Below, in pieces: positions 5,645-11,536 of a stretch of 14,971 nt of DNA (position 1 is its first letter; every line of letters begins with the position of its first letter). This DNA is from an uncultured Campylobacter sp. (lineage in GTDB: Bacteria; Campylobacterota; Campylobacteria; Campylobacterales; Campylobacteraceae). A program made the position numbers and the translations under genes. The stretch is from NCBI RefSeq assembly GCF_938018035.1, contig NZ_CALIJF010000077.1:1-14971 (forward strand). Reading direction: 5' to 3'. Under the pieces are notes generated by a model. It did no database searches. It had not been told where the DNA came from and worked only from the letters and a program-made list of their open reading frames with translations.

Positions 5645-7936
5645 ATGCAAAGACGTTCTTTCTTAAAAGGCGCGGGAGCGGCTCTAGCTACGGCGGGAAC
5701 CTCTCCAAGCCTATTTGGTATGGAGCAGTTTGAGGTGGATTTCAAACTGAAATCCTATAAAAACGAGCAGGGCGTAGAGTATCACTATCTCACCTGTCCT
5801 AGAAACTGCCGCGACGCCTGTTCGATGATCGCAGAGATCAAAGACGGCAAGATGGTTAGCATCAAGGGCGATCCGAAGCACCCTCTAACGCAAGGCACGG
5901 TCTGCGTCAAAGGTCATACCTACGCAATGCATCTATACAACGCCGATCGTATAATGTATCCGATGAAGCGCGTCGGTAAAAAGTGCGAGGGTAAATGGGA
6001 ACGCATAAGCTGGGATCAAGCGCTAAAAGAGATAGCCGCGAAGCTTACTGAGATCAAAGCAAAATACGGCGGCGAGGCGCTGACGGAATTTGTCTATTCG
6101 GGCAACGAAGGGCATATCTCAAAGACGATCGCGCCGGGAAATTTCTTTGAAAAATACGGCGCTACGAGGCTTGTGCGCAACCCGTGCGACTGGCCGCGCT
6201 ATGCGGGCACGCCGAGCGTCATCGGCACGGATTTTTCAAAAGACGCGCTGGAAGTCGATGAGAGCGATATGTATATCAGCTGGGGTTCAAACGAAGCCTA
6301 TACGGCGGTGCACTGGATTAGATTTGCCCACCGCGTCAAAAAGCGAGGCGGCAAGATCATCGTCATAAATACGATCAGAATTCCGCTCGCAAACCAGGCC
6401 GATATGTTTATCCAGCTAAAGCCTTCAAGCGATCCGGCATTTTGTCTAGCGGTCTGCAAATTTTTGATAGAAGAAGATCTATATGATCATAAATTCGTAG
6501 AAAAATATACAACCGGCTTTGAAGATCTAGTACATGAGTGCTCACTCTACACTTATGGCGAACTATCTGAAATGTGCGGAGCAAGCGTCGATCAGATCAA
6601 AGTCTTTGCGCGAGAATACGCCCACGCCAAAGCGCCTGCCATTATGCACGGCGACGGCGGTCAAAGACACTTTAACGGCGCAAGGCTCGTGCGAGCGGTT
6701 ACTTTCTTGCCGGTACTTACGGGCTGCCTTACAAAACTTGGTGGCGGATTATTCTGGGCTTACGTGCACGTAAAGGGCTGCTTTAACTTCGATAACTGCA
6801 TGCCAGATCTTTCGCCGAAAGATGCGGAAGGCAAAAAGATAGAGCGCCAGCAAATAAGCTATATAGAATTTGGCAAAGGTATCCAAAAGGAAAATCCGAC
6901 CTATCTAGGTAAGCCGATAAATACGGTAATTCGAGCCTGTATCAACTATAACTCAAATTTGATGGTAACGGCGCCCAATACGAATTTAATCAAAAAACGC
7001 GTGATGGACGACGATTTTTTCTTGATAGTCATCGATCCTTACGATACCGACACCTGCGATTACGCAGACTACGTATTGCCGGGCGTTACCTTTATGGAGA
7101 GCGAGGATATTCAAAACGATCAAATTTCAGGCTACGTCTGCTACAACGCCCAAAGCGTCAAGCCGCTGGGCGAAGCCAAGACGAATTTGGAATTTTTTAA
7201 CGCTCTAGCCAAGGCGATGGGATATACCGAGGAGTGCTTCGACTGGGATAGCGAGACGGTTTGTAGAAGGTTTTTAGATACGGAATTTGCCAAAAAGCAA
7301 AATATCACCTACGAAAAGCTAAAGAGCGTAGGCTGGATTAAGCCGTTTAGGACTCCTGAGACGATGAAAGATCAGTTTCCTTACTACCCTTATGCGCCGA
7401 AGGATAAGCTTGTATTCGGTACTAAAAGCGGCAAGTGCGAGCTCTACTCTGAGACATTCAAAGAGGCAGGTTATCATCCAGTGATCGATCTTGATGACGA
7501 TTGGGATTATTACCGAGCACATAAGAGTTTCGGCGACGGTTATCTCAAAAAATATCCGCTTTATTTTATGACGCCGGGCACGCAGCTTCAGGATAACTCA
7601 AACTGGGGTAATATGCCTTACATCCTAAAACGCGTCATCGTAAAGGGCAACGCCGAGCTATTTATGACGCGCGAGGATATGCTGGCGCGCGGTATCAAAG
7701 AGGGCGATGCGGTTGAAGCCACGAATGAAAAGGGCACGGCGATATTTACGGCGGTCGAAACTAATCAAATGCAGCCAGGCATCGTCTATGCATGGAATAA
7801 TATCTGGGTCAAAGTCACCAAATCTCGCACGGGAGCAAATATCCTTTGCTCGGACGGAGTGAGCGATTTGGGTAACGGATCGACCTATACCGCAAGCTTT
7901 TGCGAAGTAAAAAAAGCTGCAAAACAGGAGGCATAA
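5645..7936 (+). CDS. Tat-exported molybdopterin oxidoreductase, catalytic subunit (DMSO reductase superfamily)
   Basis: 763 aa periplasmic catalytic subunit. The N-terminus is a twin-arginine signal (RRSFLKGAGAALATA). A [4Fe-4S] motif follows at C51, C55, C59 and C87 (Cx3Cx3Cx27C), then the molybdopterin domain with WERISWDQALKEIA, the YISWGSNEAYT and GGKIIVINTIR blocks, a DPYDTDTCDYADYVLPG block typical of the superfamily, and the C-terminal dinucleotide-binding domain (LYFMTPGTQLQDNSNWGNMP; GIKEGDAVEATNEKG). By position the metal ligand is most likely C181 in RNPCDWPRYAG, not the serine of DMSO reductases; this is inference. The substrate cannot be read: polysulfide, thiosulfate, tetrathionate or an S-/N-oxide are all possible. 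Ribosome site AAGGAG; followed within 2 bp by the iron-sulfur subunit, and preceded by dsbI genes, which is unusual company. Confidence 0.93.
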   Translation: MQRRSFLKGAGAALATAGTSPSLFGMEQFEVDFKLKSYKNEQGVEYHYLTCPRNCRDACSMIAEIKDGKMVSIKGDPKHPLTQGTVCVKGHTYAMHLYNADRIMYPMKRVGKKCEGKWERISWDQALKEIAAKLTEIKAKYGGEALTEFVYSGNEGHISKTIAPGNFFEKYGATRLVRNPCDWPRYAGTPSVIGTDFSKDALEVDESDMYISWGSNEAYTAVHWIRFAHRVKKRGGKIIVINTIRIPLANQADMFIQLKPSSDPAFCLAVCKFLIEEDLYDHKFVEKYTTGFEDLVHECSLYTYGELSEMCGASVDQIKVFAREYAHAKAPAIMHGDGGQRHFNGARLVRAVTFLPVLTGCLTKLGGGLFWAYVHVKGCFNFDNCMPDLSPKDAEGKKIERQQISYIEFGKGIQKENPTYLGKPINTVIRACINYNSNLMVTAPNTNLIKKRVMDDDFFLIVIDPYDTDTCDYADYVLPGVTFMESEDIQNDQISGYVCYNAQSVKPLGEAKTNLEFFNALAKAMGYTEECFDWDSETVCRRFLDTEFAKKQNITYEKLKSVGWIKPFRTPETMKDQFPYYPYAPKDKLVFGTKSGKCELYSETFKEAGYHPVIDLDDDWDYYRAHKSFGDGYLKKYPLYFMTPGTQLQDNSNWGNMPYILKRVIVKGNAELFMTREDMLARGIKEGDAVEATNEKGTAIFTAVETNQMQPGIVYAWNNIWVKVTKSRTGANILCSDGVSDLGNGSTYTASFCEVKKAAKQEA

Positions 7937-7937
7937 A

Positions 7938-8489
7938 ATGAAACGAAAACAAGGATTTTTATTTGATTACAACTTTTGCATAGGTTGTAAGGCGTGTGAA
8001 ATTTCATGTCAGGTCTATCATAACCAAGACCCCGACATCAACTGGCGCCACGTCGATATGATGCTCATCCATGAAGACGAGATCGAAAAGGAAATTTTCA
8101 TCACGCATTCATGCCATCACTGCGAAGAGCCTGCGTGTATGGATGTTTGTCCCGTGGGAGCTTACATTAAGCTCGAAAATGGCGTAGTTCAGCCGCTGCA
8201 CGATAAATGCATCGGCTGCGGATACTGCATCGTAGCCTGTCCTTACGGATCGATAACCAAAGGTAAAGACGGCAAAGCGCAAAAGTGCAACCTCTGTGCC
8301 GAGAAGCTCGAGCGCGGCGAGGAGCCTGCGTGCGTAGCGGGCTGTCCTTGCGACGTGCTAAAGCTAGTCGACGCGGGCGTGAGCGATAGCGCGGGGATGG
8401 AGAAAGAGATGCCGGGCTTTAAGCGCTTTTTTACAAAACCAAACATTCGCTTCTATCCTCGCATGAAGCGCAATGAGTTTATCCACTAA
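7938..8489 (+). CDS. Four-cluster ferredoxin-type electron transfer subunit (DmsB/NrfC-like)
   Basis: 183 aa. Four cysteine sets give four [4Fe-4S] clusters: C14-C17-C20-C24, C59-C62-C67-C71, C91-C94-C97-C101 and C117-C120-C132-C136, the last with the long internal gap typical of DmsB/NrfC/PsrB proteins. It shuttles electrons between the membrane anchor and the catalytic subunit on the periplasmic face. It has no signal peptide of its own, so it is expected to be exported with the Tat-bearing catalytic subunit. The start ATG lies one base after the TAA of the preceding gene, with the ribosome site CAGGAGG inside it, so translation is coupled. All sixteen cluster cysteines are present. Length is normal for the family (about 180-210). 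Confidence 0.95.
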   Translation: MKRKQGFLFDYNFCIGCKACEISCQVYHNQDPDINWRHVDMMLIHEDEIEKEIFITHSCHHCEEPACMDVCPVGAYIKLENGVVQPLHDKCIGCGYCIVACPYGSITKGKDGKAQKCNLCAEKLERGEEPACVAGCPCDVLKLVDAGVSDSAGMEKEMPGFKRFFTKPNIRFYPRMKRNEFIH

Positions 8490-8499
8490 GGATAAAAAG

Positions 8500-9147
8500 A
8501 TGCGTAATTTAAAGCAGAGCCTTTGCGTCGAGGACTTTTTGAGGCAAGTATTTTTGGTGCCTCTTACAGGTGAAAATTTGAACGAGCTTTTAAATTTGAC
8601 ACAGGATTTTGCGCCTAAGCTTAAAGAGCATAAGCTTATCCTTGAATTTGCCAAATGCAAAAGCGAGCCAAGCTTAATCGATGAAATTCGCTACGAATTC
8701 AATAGGCTCTTCGTAGGTCCTAAGCGCCCCAAAGCCGAGCCTTACGAGTCGGTGTATTTCGACTATCAAACGATGTTTGGGGCAAAGACGATGCAGGTGC
8801 GAAGCTTTTACGAAAGCTCAGGGCTAAGGCTCGAGGACGCGCAGCTTGATAAATTTCCCGACGATTTCATCGGGTACGAGTTGCAATATCTTTATTTTCT
8901 AAGTTTTAGCGCGCTAAAGGCGGAGGATGAGGCTAAATTTAACGAAATTCTGCGCAAAAAAGCGGAATTTATCGCCGCTCATCCGTCGCAGTGGTTTTAC
9001 AAATTTGCCGCTCGTTGCGACGAGCACGCAAATTTAGACGTTTGGAAGAACTTCGGGGGCTTTTTAAATCTCTATCTAAATAGCGAGATGAACGCGCTTA
9101 AAAGTGCGCTAAAAGATTCTGAAATTTTTAAAAATTTAAAGGAATGA
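8500..9147 (+). CDS. TorD/DmsD-type molybdoenzyme chaperone
   Basis: 215 aa cytoplasmic, all-helical protein. I take the ATG at 8500 because AAGGAT precedes it; an alternative ATG at 8473 would overlap the ferredoxin gene and lacks a ribosome site. The family signature is clear at residues 66-88: EFNRLFVGPKRPKAEPYESVYFD, the 'Y/F..LF.GP..P..PYESVY' motif of TorD-like proteins, and a second conserved helix YELQYLYFLSF follows. Such chaperones bind the Tat signal of a molybdenum subunit and hold it for cofactor insertion; the Tat-exported catalytic subunit upstream is the natural client. The stop TGA overlaps the ATG of the next gene (ATGA), so the two are coupled. Confidence 0.9.
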   Translation: MRNLKQSLCVEDFLRQVFLVPLTGENLNELLNLTQDFAPKLKEHKLILEFAKCKSEPSLIDEIRYEFNRLFVGPKRPKAEPYESVYFDYQTMFGAKTMQVRSFYESSGLRLEDAQLDKFPDDFIGYELQYLYFLSFSALKAEDEAKFNEILRKKAEFIAAHPSQWFYKFAARCDEHANLDVWKNFGGFLNLYLNSEMNALKSALKDSEIFKNLKE

Positions 9148-10037
9148 CGATGGTACAGACGACTTGGGGATGGCTCATAGTCATCTATTTGTTTTTAGGC
9201 GGTTTAGGCGCCGGGGCGTTTTTGTGCTCGGCTTTGGCTTACAAAGGCTTTTTGGGCTCATTAAACGAGAGGTTTTATAAGTTCGGCTTTCTGCTAGCAC
9301 CCGTTGCGGTAATAATAGGAACCGCGCTTTTGCTATTTGACCTGGCGCCGAGCGCTGCGATAAATCCTCTTAAAATTTTGCAGCTCTATACGCGTCCGGT
9401 TTCGATGATGAGCATAGGTACGTATCTACTTACGTTTTTCATCGTGGTTAGCGTATTGGTGCTTTTGCAGATCAAAAAGAGCGGTAAAATTTGCGACATG
9501 ATGCTCACGCTCGGAGCCATTCTGGCGCTTGGAGTGATGGGATATACGGGGCTACTGCTTTACGTCGTAAAGGCGATTCCGCTTTGGGCTAGCGTGTGGC
9601 TACCGATTTTATTTACGATCTCCGCGATCTCTACGGGGCTTAGTGCGAACGCCGCCGCTACGCTAAATGCAGGGCACGGGCTAAGCCACTGCGCGCATAA
9701 ATTTCACGTCGTATTAGTCGCGCTTGAGATTGTTGCGGTGCTAGCGCTGTTTGCGAGCGTGAGAAGTGAGGCTGCAGGCATGGCTAGCGTAACTAAGATA
9801 GTCAGCGGCTCGCTTGCGCCGATGTTTTGGATAGGCTTTGTCGTGTTTGGGCTTGCTTTGCCGCTGCTAGGCGGAAGCAAATTTATGCTTCGCAGCTGTA
9901 GCGTGAATGCAGACGGTAGCGTCTGCGTGCACGGCGGCGAGGAGGTAAAAAGCTGTGTTTATAACGAATACGGCGTGCTTGTGGGCGGCTTTTGTCTAAG
10001 AGCGTTTATCGTGCTGGGTGCGGTTTATATATTTTAA
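9144..10037 (+). CDS. NrfD/PsrC/DmsC-type membrane anchor subunit
   Basis: 297 aa polytopic membrane protein that would exchange electrons with the quinone pool and pass them to, or take them from, the ferredoxin subunit. Starts with WGWLIVIYLFLGGLGAGAFLC, the typical first helix of NrfD-like anchors, followed by about seven further hydrophobic segments (about 45-65, 82-105, 115-140, 145-168, 180-203, 220-240, 275-297). The family's glycine-rich GGLGAGA is at residues 19-25. There is a 4-bp ATGA overlap with the chaperone gene. It closes the operon: the C-terminal residues run into the last helix and a TAA at 10035-10037, and a hairpin follows within 20 bp. I cannot assign NrfD versus DmsC precisely; length and start favour the NrfD/PsrC group. 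Confidence 0.88.
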   Translation: MTMVQTTWGWLIVIYLFLGGLGAGAFLCSALAYKGFLGSLNERFYKFGFLLAPVAVIIGTALLLFDLAPSAAINPLKILQLYTRPVSMMSIGTYLLTFFIVVSVLVLLQIKKSGKICDMMLTLGAILALGVMGYTGLLLYVVKAIPLWASVWLPILFTISAISTGLSANAAATLNAGHGLSHCAHKFHVVLVALEIVAVLALFASVRSEAAGMASVTKIVSGSLAPMFWIGFVVFGLALPLLGGSKFMLRSCSVNADGSVCVHGGEEVKSCVYNEYGVLVGGFCLRAFIVLGAVYIF

Positions 10038-10055
10038 CTCCTCCTTTCTGATACC

Positions 10056-10080
10056 GGTCGGGCGCAAGTCCGACCTTATT
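10056..10080 (+). terminator. Terminator-like hairpin ending the molybdoenzyme operon
   Basis: GGTCGGGC (10056-10063) and GTCCGACC (10068-10075) form an 8-bp stem (one G-T pair) closed by the stable tetraloop GCAA, followed by TTATT. It begins 18 bp after the stop of the last operon gene. Confidence 0.7.
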
Positions 10081-10156
10081 AAATTTTAACTTTAAATTGT
10101 GATTTTTTCGATAGACCACCAAAAAGCGACACGGCACTACACAACTCTTGACTTTA

Positions 10157-10185
10157 AAATTTGGGTTAGAAACTAACCCAAATTT
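10157..10185. repeat. Perfect 13-bp inverted repeat with 3-base loop
   Basis: AAATTTGGGTTAG (10157-10169), loop AAA, CTAACCCAAATTT (10173-10185). No T run follows on either strand, so it is not an obvious terminator. It lies in the gap that contains a decayed transposase fragment (10201-10320) and could mark an old insertion end or be an attenuation-like hairpin. Confidence 0.6.
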
Positions 10186-10200
10186 GACAAGCACACCATT

Positions 10201-10320
10201 AAATTTACGCTTAGTCAAATTTGATATCTTTGATGCTTCTATATCCTCTGTGAAGTATTTTAGAATTTCTATAAATTTAGCCTCAGAAATTCTTGAACGG
10301 ACTATATACTTATTTTTTAA
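10201..10320 (-). pseudogene. Decayed fragment resembling the N-terminus of an IS1595-type transposase
   Basis: On the minus strand the frame from 10320 reads RSRISEAKFIEILKYF then TEDIEASKISNLTK, which matches the pattern at the start of IS1595/ISSag10-like transposases (an ISE.KF..IL..F..DI.A.KIA.LT helix-turn-helix). The next segment, expected to be an NRNTIN-like helix, reads KRKFNG and then diverges. No start codon with a ribosome site is found: an in-frame stop lies about 40 bases upstream. The frame stays open to about 10006 but the rest carries no catalytic block I recognise. So this would be a short, truncated relic. The call rests on one pattern I recognise and could be wrong. Confidence 0.4.
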
Positions 10321-10499
10321 CTTCGTTACGCTCGTTACTTTTCAAAAACATAGTTCTCATCGCAACTTATTACTTCTTTCTTTATATGGGTTTAAGTTAA
10401 AGAGAGCCTAATGAAAATTGGCAAAAGTATAAAATTATCTTATTGGTGCACCTTTCATGCAGCCTAAATTTAAATGCTCGCCGAGATAAAATTCGCTCT

Positions 10500-10515
10500 T
10501 AATTGCCGGCAATTA
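10500..10515. promoter_or_regulatory. 16-bp perfect palindrome, candidate operator for the cas genes
   Basis: TAATTGCCGGCAATTA is fully symmetric and lies 46 bp before the cas6 -10 element and about 78 bp before the ATG. It is GC-rich at its centre in an otherwise AT-rich gap, so chance is less likely than for the AT palindromes elsewhere in the window. A dimeric regulator site is a reasonable reading; no such regulator is visible nearby. Confidence 0.4.
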
Positions 10516-10560
10516 GGTGAGCGTCTTGGCTAGTCTAAAACACAAAAGCTCATTTTATAG

Positions 10561-10566
10561 TATAAT
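10561..10566 (+). promoter_or_regulatory. -10 element of the cas6-RT/cas1-cas2 operon
   Basis: A consensus TATAAT 27 bases before the cas6 ATG, within TTTATAGTATAATTTTC. The start would be near 10573, leaving a leader of about 20 nt with AAAGG as ribosome site. No -35 is evident, typical for the genus. Confidence 0.65.
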
Positions 10567-10592
10567 TTTCTCAAAAATACAAAAGGTCATTC

Positions 10593-11405
10593 ATGCTTAA
10601 ATATTTAGAGCTAGGCGTTTGCGGCACGGATTTAAAGCCCTCGCATCCTTTTATTGGCTCGGCGATCAGGGGTGCTTTTGGATACGCTCTTAGAAAGGCT
10701 AGCTGTCCTTTCGTAAGTGCAAGCTGCGAGAAATGCGACATCTTCGGCGAATGCGTATATAATGAATTTTTTGAAAATGTATCCGATACGCCAAATTTTA
10801 GGCTCGATATTAATCTTAATCAAAAGAGCTTTGATTTTAAAATTTTACTTTTTGAGCATGCCGCGCGCTACCTGCCTCACGTCGCTATCGCTATTGCAAA
10901 TATGCAAGAAATCGGGCTTGAGGTAAGTAGGCGCAAGTTTAAATTTTCAAATTTTACCCTAAACGGCGAAATCGTAGAGCCTAAATTTCTGCTTTCAAAT
11001 GAGCCTAGGCCGCTAAATTTCACGCCCGATTTTGCTGCGGGCGATTATGAAATTTCGCTTCTTACTCCGCTTCGTATGAAGCAAAAAAACATCCTCGTCC
11101 GCCGCGAGATCGACTTTAAGTCCTTTATTCGCCAAATCGCTATGAGATTTGAGAACATAACGGGCGAGGCTATAGATAAATTCGAGGTAAAATTCCGCCG
11201 CTTCGAGCAGGATTTGCGCTTTTACGACATCAATCGCTACTCAAACCGCCAGCATACTAAAATGCAATTTGGCGGCGTGATCGGACAGATGCGAGTTTTC
11301 GGACTTGATGAGCGCTCGGCAAAGCTTTTGCAACTGGCTCAAATTACCGGAGTCGGCAAAAGCACGGTTTTCGGACTGGGCAAGATAAGGGTGGCGCGGA
11401 TTTAA
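10593..11405 (+). CDS. cas6: CRISPR repeat endoribonuclease Cas6
   Basis: 270 aa RAMP-fold nuclease that cuts the CRISPR transcript within each repeat. Hallmarks: the N-terminal GTDLKPSHPFIGSAIRGAFGYAL block (an 'R-G-A-F/L' motif common in Cas6), a cysteine cluster C38-x6-C45-x2-C48-x5-C54 (CPFVSASCEKCDIFGEC), likely a zinc site found in a subset of Cas6 proteins, and the C-terminal glycine-rich RNA-binding loop GVGKSTVFGLGKIRV (residues 253-267). The catalytic histidine cannot be fixed from sequence; H85-like and H101-like positions are candidates but unproven. With the repeat ending ATTGAAAC, cleavage would leave the usual 8-nt 5' handle. It begins the cas operon, 131 bp ahead of the RT-Cas1 gene. 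In some bacteria Cas6 is fused to RT-Cas1; here it is a separate protein. Confidence 0.9.
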   Translation: MLKYLELGVCGTDLKPSHPFIGSAIRGAFGYALRKASCPFVSASCEKCDIFGECVYNEFFENVSDTPNFRLDINLNQKSFDFKILLFEHAARYLPHVAIAIANMQEIGLEVSRRKFKFSNFTLNGEIVEPKFLLSNEPRPLNFTPDFAAGDYEISLLTPLRMKQKNILVRREIDFKSFIRQIAMRFENITGEAIDKFEVKFRRFEQDLRFYDINRYSNRQHTKMQFGGVIGQMRVFGLDERSAKLLQLAQITGVGKSTVFGLGKIRVARI

Positions 11406-11536
11406 ATTATACCGTAGAATTCAAATTTTGCCGCGAGTTACAGGGCGAATAAATTTTGCCGCAGGATTTAAATTTCGCCGCGGGCGGCGCATTTTGCGCG
11501 ATATCTACTAGCTAAATGCAATGACGAGGAGGCGTC
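11406..11536. other. Gap between cas6 and RT-cas1 with threefold short repeat
   Basis: 131 bp without a gene. It contains three related copies of AAATTTTGCCGC: 11423-11434, 11451-11462 and, with one change (AAATTTCGCCGC), 11470-11481, each followed by a purine-rich triplet. A GCGCA-TTT-TGCGC hairpin follows (about 11487-11500). The ribosome site GAGGAGG for the RT-Cas1 gene ends the gap. The pattern may reflect processing or a remnant linker; the gene pair is otherwise likely co-transcribed. Confidence 0.5.

Larger units (their letters stand above)
10038..10592. other. Gene-poor stretch between the molybdoenzyme operon and cas6
   Basis: About 555 bp with a distinctly AT-rich composition. In order it holds the operon terminator (10056-10080), a perfect 13-bp inverted repeat (10157-10185), a degraded minus-strand transposase-like fragment, a poorly supported 18-codon ATG frame at 10411-10467, the 16-bp palindrome at 10500-10515 and the cas6 promoter. 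I see no complete gene. Confidence 0.6.

Noticed and set aside
10148..10411. Plus-strand 87-codon frame starting with TTG
   Set aside because: No ribosome site, poor start, odd composition, and it lies antisense to the transposase-like fragment and across the perfect hairpin.
10411..10467. 18-codon ATG frame before the cas promoter
   Set aside because: Too short, weak ribosome site, no recognisable feature; kept only as a remark on the gap.
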